The notes below the pieces were generated by a model, which worked only from the letters and a program-made list of their open reading frames with translations, ran no database searches and was not told the DNA's origin. DNA of 64,000 nucleotides, from the NCBI GenBank assembly GCA_013823325.1, contig PNLY01000020.1, positions 1 through 64,000 on the forward strand, read 5' to 3'. Each line of letters begins with the position of its first letter. The first letter of the stretch is position 1. Both the position numbers and the translations under genes were made by a program. Source of the DNA: Methylobacterium sp. Its GTDB lineage: Bacteria; Pseudomonadota; Alphaproteobacteria; Rhizobiales; Beijerinckiaceae. Below, piece after piece: positions 25,747 through 34,559 of this stretch.

Positions 25747-26199
25747 TCAGGCCTCCTCGCCGACGATCGCGGGCAGGCGGCGCACCGCCTCGATGCCGTT
25801 GGTGTAGACCTCGTCGCCGACGAGCCGGGCGAGCTCGGCTTCCCGCCCGGGCGGCGTGGTGAAGCGGCTTTCCCAGTGCCAGAAGCTGCGATTGCCGTCG
25901 GTCACCGGCAGCAGACGGACATGGGCGACGTAGTTGAACAGCGGGATCGGCGTATCGAGCAGGCAGTAGCTAAAGGTCATCTCGAGGTCCGAGAGGGTCA
26001 GCAATTGCTCGCGCAATTCGCTGCCGTCGCGCAGCAGGAAGCGCCGGATGCAGCCGACCCGGTCCGGCGGATAGGCGCGCTCGATCTCGCTCCGCGCCAC
26101 GATCGGGTGCCAGCGGTCATGCCCGTTGAAGTCGCGCAGGACCGACCAGAGCCGGTCCACCGGCGCATCGATGATCGTGCTGCGGACCACATGGGGCAT
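25747..26199 (-). CDS. SRPBCC (START-like) protein 1
   Basis: A 150-residue SRPBCC/polyketide-cyclase-type protein: VVRSTIIDAPVDRLWSVL, RDFNGHDRWHP and VGCIRRFLL, then a beta-rich region and a final helix GIEAVRRL. The fold binds hydrophobic ligands. CoxG, a membrane-anchoring member for CO dehydrogenase, belongs to the same superfamily, so a role in anchoring or substrate handling for the hydroxylase is possible. It aligns without gaps to the next gene upstream, showing a tandem duplication. Confidence 0.82.
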   Translation of the reverse strand: MPHVVRSTIIDAPVDRLWSVLRDFNGHDRWHPIVARSEIERAYPPDRVGCIRRFLLRDGSELREQLLTLSDLEMTFSYCLLDTPIPLFNYVAHVRLLPVTDGNRSFWHWESRFTTPPGREAELARLVGDEVYTNGIEAVRRLPAIVGEEA

Positions 26200-26201
26200 G
26201 G

Positions 26202-26639
26202 CTATCCCCCGAAGGCGCGCTTGAGGGCGTCGAAGCCGCCCTGGAAGACATTGGTGCCGATGCCGGCGACGAGCTCGGCCTCCTTGTCCGGCGCGCAGTC
26301 GAAATCGGCCGACCATTCGATGAAGGTGCGCTCCTGATCGGTGATCGGCGTCAGCCTGAGCGTCGCGACGTAGTTGGTCAGCGGCATGGGCGAATCCAGG
26401 ATCGAATAGGTGCAGAACATGTCGTAGTCGGAGAGGCCGAGCAGCTGCTCGCGCAGACGATCGCCGCTGCGCAGCGAGAAGGCGCGGATGCAGCCGACCT
26501 TGTCGGCCGGCTCGCCGTTCTCGATCCGGCTCTCGGCGATGCGGGGATGCCAGTTCGGCAGGCCGTTGAAGTCGCGCACCCTGGCCCAGACCTTGGCGGC
26601 CGGGGCGGCGATGACGCTGGAGACGTAGACGCGGGCCAT
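26202..26639 (-). CDS. SRPBCC (START-like) protein 2
   Basis: A 145-residue paralogue of the neighbouring SRPBCC protein. Shared motifs are RDFNGLPNWHP (RDFNGHDRWHP in the other copy), VGCIRAF, LREQLLGLSD and NYVATLRLTPITD. Two copies in tandem, 2 bp apart, suggest a heterodimer or two ligand specificities. It lies 11 bp downstream of the flotillin-like gene, pointing to a shared transcript. No catalytic residues are obvious. Confidence 0.82.
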   Translation of the reverse strand: MARVYVSSVIAAPAAKVWARVRDFNGLPNWHPRIAESRIENGEPADKVGCIRAFSLRSGDRLREQLLGLSDYDMFCTYSILDSPMPLTNYVATLRLTPITDQERTFIEWSADFDCAPDKEAELVAGIGTNVFQGGFDALKRAFGG

Positions 26640-26650
26640 CTGTCAGCGCC

Positions 26651-29548
26651 TCACGACTTCTTGCCGGAGCCGGAGCGGCCACCGCCACCGCCATCGGGGG
26701 CGGGATCGCCGCCATCCTTGGGCTTGGCCGGCTGCGCTTCCTTGGCGACGCGCTGCATGTCGGAGGCCTCGCGCATCAGCCCGCCCATCTTGGCGAGATT
26801 GCCGCCCTCGATGCCGATCTCTTTCAGCACCTGGTCGATCATCGGCGCCTGCACGCGGTAGCGCAGCGCCGACTCGATGACCTCGTCGGTGGGCGAGCGG
26901 GCCGCCCCGCCGGCGCCACTCGCTCCTGCCCCGCCGGCGAGCCCGTCGACATGCAGGATGCGGATGCCCTCGATCTTCTCCATCGGCTTGACGCTCTCGC
27001 GCACGATGCCCTCGATCTTGTCGAGCAGGCGGCGGCGGAACAGCCCATAGCGGGCGCCATCGCTGAGCACATTCTCGGCCTCGTAGAGCAGCTTCTGCGC
27101 CTCGGCCTCGACGGCGCGGCGCACCTTCTCGGCCTCGGCGGCGATGCGGGCCTCCTCGGCGGCCTTCTCGGCGAGCAGGATCTCGACGGTCTTGCGGCGC
27201 TGCGCGCTCTCGCTCTCGCGGACGGTCTTGACCTTCTCCTCGGCCTCGACAGCCTTGGCACGGGCGATCTCGGCATTGGCCTGCGCCGCCGATTCCTCCA
27301 GCGACTTGGCATAGAGCGCGATCGCCTTGTCCATGGCCGCCGTCTCGACCTCGCGTTCGCGCCCGATCTCGAGCTTGCGCAGTTCGCGCTGACGGCCGAT
27401 GCGGGCTTCGTCGAGGCCGCGGTCGGAGGAGATGCGCGCCCGCTCGATCTCCTCATTCGAGACGATCTGCGCCTCCTGCAGCGCCTGGTTGCGCGCGATC
27501 TCCAGCTGCTCAAGCGCGCGGCGGCGCTCGATCCTGACCGCTTCCAGCGCCTGTTCGCGGGCGATGTCGACGGTCTCGACCTGCTGGCGTGCCGTGATCT
27601 CGGCCTGGCGCAGCGCCTTGTCGGCGTCGGTGCGCTCGACCTTCTTGTTGGCGAGCACGATGGCGCGCTCCTCCTCGGCGACCTCGACCGCCTTCTTCTG
27701 GGCGATCTGCAGCATCTCGCGGGTCTTGCTGGAGTCGATCCGCTCCTTCTCCAGCCCGAGCTCGGTGGCGATGCGCTGGCGCTCGACGGCGTCGCGGCGC
27801 TTCAGTTCGGCGGCGTCGAGATCGGCATTGCGCCGGATTTCCAGTTCCTTCGTCGCGAGCTCGGCGGCGATGCGCTCGGCCGCCACGACCTTCTCCTGCG
27901 CGATGCGGGCGGCTTCCGTCGCCTCGCGCGCCGAGATCTCGGCGGTGTCGATCGCCTGGTTGCGGGCGATCTCGAGATTGCGGACCTCCTCGTCGCGGCG
28001 GATGCGCTCGGCCGAGACGATCCGCTCCTGGCTGATCCTGGCCTTCTCGACGGTTTCGCGGGCGGCGATCTCGGCAGCGTCCACCGTCTCGGTGCGCCCG
28101 ATCTCCAGGAGGCGCTTGCGCTGGTCGAGCGCGATCCGGTCGGCCGTGATCACGTCTTCCTGGGCGATGCGGGCCTTCTCGACTGCCTCGCGTGCCGCGA
28201 TCTCGGCCTCGTCCAGGGCTCTGTTGCGGGCGATCTGGAGCGCACGCACGCGCTCTTCCTGAACGATGCGCGCCGACTCGACCGCCTCGCGCGCCGCAAT
28301 GTCCTCCTGGTCGAGCGTACGGGTTCGCTCGATCTCGCGGTTGCGGACCTCCTGCTCGCGGGCGATGCGCTCGGCATTCACCGCGGTTTCCTGCAGGATG
28401 CGGGCCTTCTCGGTCGCCTCGCGCGCCTCGATCTCGGCGGCCTCCAGCACCCTGGTGCGCTCGATTTCCCTCTGCCGAATCTCGCGTTCGGAGGCGATGC
28501 GGGCGGCATTGATCGTCTGCTCATTGGCGATGCGCGCCTTTTCGACCTGCTCGCGCGCCGCGATCTCGGCTTCCTCGACCGCCTGCGTCCGGGCGATCTC
28601 CTGCTGGCGGATGTCCCGCTCGGAGGCGATGCGCGCCTCGCTGATGGCGCGCTCATTGGCGATGCGCGACTTCTCGATCTCCTCGCGCGAGGTGATCTGC
28701 GCCTGCTCGGCCTCGGTGTCGCGGACGGCGCGCTCGCGGGCGACCTCGGCGCGCTGCATGGCGCGCTTGATCTCGATCTCGCGCTGTTGCTCCAGCCGTG
28801 CCGCCTCGCTCTCGCGCTCGATGTCGAGCGCCTGGCGCTCGGCTTCGAGATTGCGGGTGCGGATGCGGATCATCGAGTCCTGCTCGATGTCGTTGCGCAG
28901 CTTCCGCTTGTCCTCGATCTCCTCGATGATCCGGGTCAGACCTGCGGCGTCGAAGCGGTTGGACGGGTTGAAATATTGCAGGTCGGTCTGGTCGAGATCG
29001 GTCAGCGCGACCGATTCCAGCACGAGGCCGTTCTGGTCGAGCGCCTCGGCAGCGGCATCCTTGACGCGCTGGACGTAAGTCCCGCGCTTCTCATGCATCT
29101 CCTCCATCGTCATCTCGGAGGCGACGGTGCGCAGCGCCGAGATGAACTTGCCGGAGAGCAGGGCGTTGAGCTGGTCCGGCTGCAGGGTGCGCCGGCCGAG
29201 CGTGGCGGCGGCGACCGAGACCGACTGCCGCTCCGGCTTCACCCGGACATAGAACTCGGCGTCGATGTCGACGCGCATGCGGTCGCGGGTGATCAGCGCA
29301 TCGTTGTTCGCCCGCGTCACCGCGAGCTGAAGCACGTTCATGTTGACCGGCGTGACGTCGTGGATGATCGGCAGCACGAAAGCACCGCCATTGATCACCA
29401 CCTTTTCGCCGAACAGGCCGGTGCGGACGAAGGAGACCTCCTTCGAGGAGCGGCGATAGAGCCAGTTCACCAGATAGACGACGATGGCGATGACGATCAC
29501 CGCCACGATCAGCCAGAGGATCAGCGATCCGATCAGTTGCCCGGTCAT
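26651..29548 (-). CDS. YqiK-like flotillin (SPFH) protein with a giant hendecad coiled coil
   Basis: A 965-residue membrane-anchored SPFH protein. A single transmembrane helix covers residues about 8-30, the SPFH domain about 35-215 (FVRTGLFGEKVVINGGAFVLP, RMRVDIDAEFYVRV, YFNPSNRFDAAGL), and the C-terminus ends in a flotillin-like EKIEGIRILHVDGL followed by a Gly-rich tail. Between them is an enormous charged helix. From Ile285 to Ile615 an isoleucine recurs at every 11th residue (Leu once, at 582). YqiK of E. coli is the closest relative I recall but is far shorter. Flotillins scaffold membrane microdomains; here the protein is embedded in a transporter-hydroxylase operon and may cluster those proteins at the membrane. 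Confidence 0.88.
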   Translation of the reverse strand: MTGQLIGSLILWLIVAVIVIAIVVYLVNWLYRRSSKEVSFVRTGLFGEKVVINGGAFVLPIIHDVTPVNMNVLQLAVTRANNDALITRDRMRVDIDAEFYVRVKPERQSVSVAAATLGRRTLQPDQLNALLSGKFISALRTVASEMTMEEMHEKRGTYVQRVKDAAAEALDQNGLVLESVALTDLDQTDLQYFNPSNRFDAAGLTRIIEEIEDKRKLRNDIEQDSMIRIRTRNLEAERQALDIERESEAARLEQQREIEIKRAMQRAEVARERAVRDTEAEQAQITSREEIEKSRIANERAISEARIASERDIRQQEIARTQAVEEAEIAAREQVEKARIANEQTINAARIASEREIRQREIERTRVLEAAEIEAREATEKARILQETAVNAERIAREQEVRNREIERTRTLDQEDIAAREAVESARIVQEERVRALQIARNRALDEAEIAAREAVEKARIAQEDVITADRIALDQRKRLLEIGRTETVDAAEIAARETVEKARISQERIVSAERIRRDEEVRNLEIARNQAIDTAEISAREATEAARIAQEKVVAAERIAAELATKELEIRRNADLDAAELKRRDAVERQRIATELGLEKERIDSSKTREMLQIAQKKAVEVAEEERAIVLANKKVERTDADKALRQAEITARQQVETVDIAREQALEAVRIERRRALEQLEIARNQALQEAQIVSNEEIERARISSDRGLDEARIGRQRELRKLEIGREREVETAAMDKAIALYAKSLEESAAQANAEIARAKAVEAEEKVKTVRESESAQRRKTVEILLAEKAAEEARIAAEAEKVRRAVEAEAQKLLYEAENVLSDGARYGLFRRRLLDKIEGIVRESVKPMEKIEGIRILHVDGLAGGAGASGAGGAARSPTDEVIESALRYRVQAPMIDQVLKEIGIEGGNLAKMGGLMREASDMQRVAKEAQPAKPKDGGDPAPDGGGGGRSGSGKKS
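27704..28696 (-). repeat. Coding tandem repeat, 33-bp period (31 hendecads)
   Basis: Inside the flotillin-like gene the encoded sequence repeats every 11 residues, with the consensus (A/E)-(R/E)-I-A-x-(E/R)-x-x-V-x-x. Ile (or Leu at 582) occupies residues 285, 296, 307 and so on to 615 without a phase slip. A higher-order 44-residue (132-bp) unit is visible from about residue 318 onward, with one unit shortened to 33 residues. Length changes thus come in multiples of 11, as expected if the helix must keep hendecad register. Confidence 0.9.
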
Positions 29549-29575
29549 GTCAGCATCCTCCCGCCCGTGCCCGGG

Positions 29576-30451
29576 TCATTTCGTCTTGCCGGCCTTGCGT
29601 GCCGGCTTCTCGGTCTTCGGTTCGCGGCCGATCTGCTTGAAGGCGCGGGTCTGGTCGCGGATCGCGACCTCGACCGGCAGGCGCTCCATCGAGGACGCAC
29701 CGTAGAATCCGTGGCAGTGCGTCGTGTTCTTCATGATGAAGTCGGCGTCGGCGGGCTCAGCGACCGGCCCGCCATGGACGAGGATGATCGCGTCCTTCTT
29801 CACGGCCAGCGCGGCCTTGGCCCAGCGCTCGACCAGCGCCGGGCAGTTCTTGAGCTTCAGCGCCGTCCCGGCGCCGATCGAGCCGCCGGTGGTCAGCCCG
29901 AGATGGCAGACGATGATGTCGGCGCCGGCCTTTGCCATCGCCCGGGCATCGTCCTCGCAGAAGACGTAAGGTGTGGTCAGCAGGCCCTTGGCGTTGGCGA
30001 GAGCGATCATCTCGACCTCGAGGCCGTAGCCCATGCCGGTCTCTTCGAGATTGGCGCGGAAGGTGCCGTCGATCAGCCCGACGGTCGGGAAGTTCTGCAC
30101 GCCGGAGAAGCCGAGGCGCCTGATATCGTCGAGGAAGACGTCCATGCGCCGGAACGGGTCGGTGCCGCAGACGCCGGCGATCACCGGCGTTTTCCGGACC
30201 ACCGGCAGCACCTCGGCCGCCATCTCCATGACGATGGCGTTGGCGTCGCCATAAGGCATCAGTCCGGAGAGAGAGCCGCGGCCGGCCATGCGGTAGCGGC
30301 CGGAATTGTAGATGACGATCAGGTCGATGCCGCCGGCTTCCTCGCATTTTGCCGAGAGGCCGGTGCCGGCGCCGCCGCCGACGATCGGCTCGCCCCTCGC
30401 GATCATCGCCCGGAAGCGCTTCAGCAGGGCCTTCTTGTCGAAAGAGGTCAT
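29576..30451 (-). CDS. Phosphoenolpyruvate-hydrolase-family TIM-barrel protein (PF09370 type)
   Basis: A 291-residue TIM-barrel protein. Landmarks are [17 protein letters not shown] near the N-terminus, [41 protein letters not shown], and [12 protein letters not shown]. The C-terminus is Lys-rich. In plants the Tm-1 resistance protein carries this domain fused to the UPF0261 domain. In bacteria the two are usually neighbours, and here the UPF0261 (Tm-1-like) domain is in the gene that overlaps it by 4 bp. Biochemical function is poorly established despite the family name. Confidence 0.85.
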   Translation of the reverse strand: MTSFDKKALLKRFRAMIARGEPIVGGGAGTGLSAKCEEAGGIDLIVIYNSGRYRMAGRGSLSGLMPYGDANAIVMEMAAEVLPVVRKTPVIAGVCGTDPFRRMDVFLDDIRRLGFSGVQNFPTVGLIDGTFRANLEETGMGYGLEVEMIALANAKGLLTTPYVFCEDDARAMAKAGADIIVCHLGLTTGGSIGAGTALKLKNCPALVERWAKAALAVKKDAIILVHGGPVAEPADADFIMKNTTHCHGFYGASSMERLPVEVAIRDQTRAFKQIGREPKTEKPARKAGKTK

Positions 30452-32691
30452 AGCCTGCCTCCGCCCACCCGCTCGCGACGCCGGCCGGCATGCAGCGTGC
30501 GGAACTGCTGCACCAGAGCGGTGGCGAAGGCGGGGTCGTTGATGTGGAGCGGCAGCCGGATCAGCTGCCGGTTCGGGCCGGTACGCACCGTCTGCTGCAG
30601 TGCCTGGAACAGGGTGGCGTCGGCTGCGGGATCATGGAAGGCCTGGCCGGGCGCATCCAGCGCGGAAACGCCGAGCTCGGGGATCAGGAAGCGGACCGGC
30701 CCTTCCATCTGGTTCAGCTTTTCGCCGATCCAGCGGCCCATGCGGGCATTCTCCTCCGCCGTGGTCCGCATCAGCGTGATCTGCGGGTTGTGCGGGTAGA
30801 GCAGCCGGCCGCGATAGCGTTCCGGCACCGTCTCGGGCGCGAAGAAGTTGACCATGTCGAGGGCGCCGACCGAGCCGACATAGGGGATGCGGGTTCGGAT
30901 GATCGCCCCGAAGCGGTCCTCTGTCGCCGGCAGGAAGCCGCCCATCAGCAGGTCGCAGATCTCGGTGGTCGAGACGTCGATCACCGCACCGACAAGCCCT
31001 GAATCGACCAGCTTCTCCATCGACTGGCCGCCGGTGCCGGTGGCGTGAAAGACGAGCGGCTCCCACTCATCGGCGAGGAGCTTGGAGACCTGCTGCACGC
31101 AAGGCGTGGTCACCCCGAACATGGTGAGCCCGACCAGCGGCTTCTCGGGCAGGCGGCGGCGGGAGGGTTCGGGTTTCAGCTCGGCGAGGCGGGCCTTGGC
31201 CATCGCGGCGATGGCGTGCGCGCCGTTGCCGAGCACGAGGCGCGAGACACGGTTGACGCCCTGCACGTCGGTGACGGCGTGCAGCATGGCGATGTCGGTG
31301 GCGCCGACATAGGCGCGAACATCGCCGGAAGCCATGGTCGAGATCATCAGCTTGGGCAGGCCGACCGGCAGCGCCTGCATCGCCGGCGTCACCATCGCGG
31401 TCGCGCCCGAGCCGCCGGCCGAGATGATGCCGAGCAGGCCCTGCTGGCGCGGCAGCCAGGCCTTGAAGGCCTCAGTCATCGCCGCCACCGCCGTGCCGCG
31501 ATCGCCGGAAGCGATGCCTGACGAGCCCTTCGGCGAGGCGAGTGCGACCTCCTGCGGAGTGACGTCGCCGCCGGCACTGCGGCCCGAGGTCGAGAGATCG
31601 ACGAGACGGGTGCGCAAGCCCTCGGCGCGGATCAGGTCGCGAATGAAGCGCAATTCCTCGCCCTTGGTGTCGAGCGTACCGGCGATGACGACATAGGGTT
31701 CGCTGCTTGCGGCAGCCGCAAGCGGCCGGATCGCACCGACCGGCTGGCCGTCGCGCGTCGCCAAGGTCGGGCGCGAGATGGTGCGGGCCTGCGCCTCGAT
31801 CCGCGCCGCCGGCACGGCTTGCGACCAGCGGTTCGGGATGACCGGGTTCGAGACATAGACGCGGATCGGCCCGGTCGGGGCCGGAGCGGCAGGCGGGGAG
31901 GTTCCGGCCGCCGGGGCGGCTTCCGATGCCGCATCGGTCTCGTCATGGCCATGGCGGCCGACGCCGAGCAGGCGCTGCTGCAGGTCGCGGTCGCCGGCGA
32001 GCGTCGCCGAGGCGATGATCCGGTTGATCCGGCCGTTGACCATGATCGCGACCGGATCGGACATCTGCGTGGCGACGCCGATATTCTGCTCGATCACCAG
32101 GATAGCGACGTCGCCCTGCTCGGCGAGCCGGACCAGCATCTCCTCGACATGGGCGACGATGACCGGCGCGAGCCCCTCGGTCGGCTCGTCCATGATGAGG
32201 AGGCGCGGATTGAGCAGCAGCGCCCGGCTGATCGCCAGCATCTGCTGCTCGCCGCCGGAAAGCTGGCCGCCGCCGTTGTTGCGGCGTTCGGCCAGGCGCG
32301 GGAAGGCCTCGTAGATGCGCTCCGGCGTCCAGGGCCCGCGCTTGCCGCGCTGCATCAGCCGCAGATGCTCGTCGACCGTCAGCGAGCGCCAGAGCCGGCG
32401 GCCCTGCGGCACATAGCCGATGCCGAGCCGCGCCACCTCGGCCGGCGAGCGGCCGGCGATCTCCTCGCCGAAGAAGCGGATCGAGCCCGATGCGATCGGC
32501 ACCAGCCCCATGATCGCCTTGCACATGGTCGTCTTGCCCATGCCGTTGCGACCGACGACGGAGAGGACGCCGTGCTGCAGCGTGAGATCGACGCCCTGCA
32601 CTGCGTGCGAGCGACCATAGAAGACGTTGAGGCCGGCGATCTGCAGGATCGGAACGCCGGCGGGGGGCGGGGCTTTCAGGCGCTCAGCCAT
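30448..32691 (-). CDS. Fusion of LivF-type ABC ATPase and Tm-1-like (UPF0261) domain
   Basis: A 747-residue fusion. Residues about 13-245 are a branched-chain-amino-acid-type ABC ATPase: Walker [10 protein letters not shown] at 47-55, signature LSGGEQQ at 144-150, Walker [12 protein letters not shown] at 164-173. An Ala/Pro-rich linker covers about 250-280. Residues about 333-720 are a Tm-1-like ATP-binding domain ([53 protein letters not shown]). One half should energise the LivGHM transporter; the other half may act on the imported compound or sense it. The start (MAERLK, 32691) overlaps the livG end by 8 bp; the frame is open a little further upstream but inside livG. Confidence 0.88.
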   Translation of the reverse strand: MAERLKAPPPAGVPILQIAGLNVFYGRSHAVQGVDLTLQHGVLSVVGRNGMGKTTMCKAIMGLVPIASGSIRFFGEEIAGRSPAEVARLGIGYVPQGRRLWRSLTVDEHLRLMQRGKRGPWTPERIYEAFPRLAERRNNGGGQLSGGEQQMLAISRALLLNPRLLIMDEPTEGLAPVIVAHVEEMLVRLAEQGDVAILVIEQNIGVATQMSDPVAIMVNGRINRIIASATLAGDRDLQQRLLGVGRHGHDETDAASEAAPAAGTSPPAAPAPTGPIRVYVSNPVIPNRWSQAVPAARIEAQARTISRPTLATRDGQPVGAIRPLAAAASSEPYVVIAGTLDTKGEELRFIRDLIRAEGLRTRLVDLSTSGRSAGGDVTPQEVALASPKGSSGIASGDRGTAVAAMTEAFKAWLPRQQGLLGIISAGGSGATAMVTPAMQALPVGLPKLMISTMASGDVRAYVGATDIAMLHAVTDVQGVNRVSRLVLGNGAHAIAAMAKARLAELKPEPSRRRLPEKPLVGLTMFGVTTPCVQQVSKLLADEWEPLVFHATGTGGQSMEKLVDSGLVGAVIDVSTTEICDLLMGGFLPATEDRFGAIIRTRIPYVGSVGALDMVNFFAPETVPERYRGRLLYPHNPQITLMRTTAEENARMGRWIGEKLNQMEGPVRFLIPELGVSALDAPGQAFHDPAADATLFQALQQTVRTGPNRQLIRLPLHINDPAFATALVQQFRTLHAGRRRERVGGGRL

Positions 32692-33472
32692 GACCGCCCC
32701 CGAGATAGAGTTCCTGCACCTCCGGATCGGACTCGATCTCGTCCGGCCGCCCCTCTTTGAAGATGCGGCCATTGTGCATCATCGTCACGCTCTCGACGAC
32801 GCGCAGCGCCACGTCCATGTCGTGCTCGATGATGATGTAGCCGATATGGCCCGGCAGCGAGGTCAGGATCTGGACGAGGTCGGCCCGCTCGGTCGGCGAC
32901 AGGCCCGCCGCCGGCTCGTCGAACAGGATGAAGCGCGGCGCGCCCGACAGAGCGAGCGCGATCTCGAGTTGGCGCTGCTGGCCATAGGCCAGCTCGCCGA
33001 CCAGCCGATCCTTGACGGCGGTGAGGTGGACGGCGTCGACCAGGCTCTCGGCGGCATGCTGGAGCGTGTCGTCGCGGCGCGGCCGCCGCAGCGAGAAGCG
33101 GTTCCGCGAGACGCCCCGGCAGGCGAGGTAGACATTGTCGACCACCGTCAGCCCGGCGAAGAGCGAGGAGATCTGATAGGTGCGCCTGAGGCCGCGGCGG
33201 ATGCGCTCATGCGGCGGGAAAGCCGTCACGTCCTCGCCGAAGAAGCGGATCACGCCGGAGCTCGGCGAGAAATCGCCGGTGACGCAGTTGAACAGCGTGG
33301 TCTTGCCGGCGCCGTTCGAGCCGAGCACGGCACGCCGCTCGCCAGGGCGAACCGACAGGGTGACGTCTGACAGGGCCGCCAGCGCCCCGAACAGGCGCGA
33401 GACCCCGCGCAGTTCGAGCGCGTTGCCCGAGCTGGCCGTGTTCAGCCGCTCCAGGCTCGGCACGGCGCTCAT
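32684..33472 (-). CDS. livG: Branched-chain amino acid-type ABC transporter ATP-binding protein (LivG)
   Basis: A 262-residue ATPase. Walker A is GSNGAGKTT, followed by the LivG-type RTYQISSLFAGLTVVDNV segment, a degenerate signature LAYGQQRQLEIALAL, and Walker B LFDEPAAGLSPTE. The C-terminus IFKEGRPDEIESDPEVQELYLG is typical for LivG. It pairs with the LivF-Tm-1 fusion on the cytoplasmic face. It overlaps livM by 4 bp. LivFGHM transporters carry amino acids but also urea, aromatic acids and other compounds, so substrate stays open. Confidence 0.92.
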   Translation of the reverse strand: MSAVPSLERLNTASSGNALELRGVSRLFGALAALSDVTLSVRPGERRAVLGSNGAGKTTLFNCVTGDFSPSSGVIRFFGEDVTAFPPHERIRRGLRRTYQISSLFAGLTVVDNVYLACRGVSRNRFSLRRPRRDDTLQHAAESLVDAVHLTAVKDRLVGELAYGQQRQLEIALALSGAPRFILFDEPAAGLSPTERADLVQILTSLPGHIGYIIIEHDMDVALRVVESVTMMHNGRIFKEGRPDEIESDPEVQELYLGGGHG

Positions 33473-34557
33473 GGCGAGCCTCCACCGACCCGCATCTGCG
33501 CGTCCTGTGCCTCGCGCCCACGACGATAGCGCTCGCGCAGCCGCTGCCAGATGCCGACCAGCCCGTCCGGCGAGAACAGCACGATGACGAGGAAGCCGAG
33601 GCCGATCAGCAGCTGGTAGCGCTTGCCTTCGAGCCCGACCCAGTCGAGCAGATCGAGCGCGAAGGTGCGCAGCAGCACATAGACCAGCGCGCCGATGAAG
33701 GGGCCGATCGGGCGGCTGAGGCCACCGACCACGGCGATGATCAGCATGTCGACCACCGGCCCGACGCCGCCTGTCCCCGGCGAGACCTGGCGCTGGTACC
33801 AGACCAGCAGAACGCCGGCGAAGGCGGCGATCACCGCGGCGAAGGCATAGGCGGCGACGCGATGGGCGACGACGTCGAAGCCGAGCGCCGCCATGCGCCG
33901 GGGATTGTCGCGCGTGCCCTGCAAAGCGAGGCCGAAAGGTGCCCGCGAGACATAGACGACGACGGCATAGGCGATCGCAGCGCAGCCGAGCGTGAGGTAG
34001 TAGAACGGCACGGTGCTGCCCCAGTCGATGCCGAGGAAGATCGGCGGCATGACCCCGTTGAAGCCGCTGAAACCGTTGAAGATCGTGTAGTTCTGCAGCG
34101 TCAGGTAGTAGAAGGCCGAGCCGATCGCTAGGGTGATCATGATCGTGTAGATGCCCTCGGTCCTGACCGAGAGCGCGCCGCTCAGCGTGCCGAACACGGT
34201 GGCGAGCAGGATCGCGACGGGCACCGCCGTCCACCACGGCCATTTCAGGCTGATCTGGGTGATGGCGCTGTCGCCGAAGATGGCGACGAGATAGGCGGCG
34301 AAGGCCGCGACCGTCATCTGCACCAGGCTGACGATGCCGCCATAGCCGGCGAGGAACATCAGGCTGAGCGCGATCATGCCGAGGATCATCGCATAGGCGA
34401 GGATCTGGACGAGCCAGAACGGGCTGGCGATCAGCGGCATCACCACGAGCAGGGCGGCGACGATCCAGAAGGACGTGCCCTGCCTCGCGATCATCTCGGC
34501 GAGCCCTTCGCGGGGGCGCGGTGTCGCGATTGCGAGGCGGGGTTCGGCCAGCGCCAT
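33469..34557 (-). CDS. livM: Branched-chain amino acid-type ABC transporter permease (LivM)
   Basis: A 362-residue permease with 8-10 hydrophobic segments. The LivM landmarks LAYAMILGMIALSLMFLAGYGGIVSLVQ and RAPFGLALQGTRDNPRRMAALGF are visible, and GGLSRPIGPFIGALVYVLL is the conserved GG-x3-GP segment near the C-terminus. The N-terminus up to about residue 30 is cytoplasmic. It follows livH after 2 bp and overlaps livG by 4 bp. The start at 34557 removes a long upstream open frame that overlaps livH. Confidence 0.92.
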   Translation of the reverse strand: MALAEPRLAIATPRPREGLAEMIARQGTSFWIVAALLVVMPLIASPFWLVQILAYAMILGMIALSLMFLAGYGGIVSLVQMTVAAFAAYLVAIFGDSAITQISLKWPWWTAVPVAILLATVFGTLSGALSVRTEGIYTIMITLAIGSAFYYLTLQNYTIFNGFSGFNGVMPPIFLGIDWGSTVPFYYLTLGCAAIAYAVVVYVSRAPFGLALQGTRDNPRRMAALGFDVVAHRVAAYAFAAVIAAFAGVLLVWYQRQVSPGTGGVGPVVDMLIIAVVGGLSRPIGPFIGALVYVLLRTFALDLLDWVGLEGKRYQLLIGLGFLVIVLFSPDGLVGIWQRLRERYRRGREAQDAQMRVGGGSP

Positions 34558-34559
34558 CG

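Noticed and set aside
27704..28696. 33-bp periodicity resembling a CRISPR or minisatellite array
   Set aside because: The repeats are degenerate at DNA level, have no spacers and keep an open frame encoding hendecads. It is coding repetition, not CRISPR.
26951..30799. A 1,282-codon open frame on the plus strand opposite the flotillin and PEP-hydrolase genes
   Set aside because: It mirrors the repetitive charged coding sequence of the minus strand; its translation is low-complexity and crosses two real genes. High GC content keeps antisense frames open.
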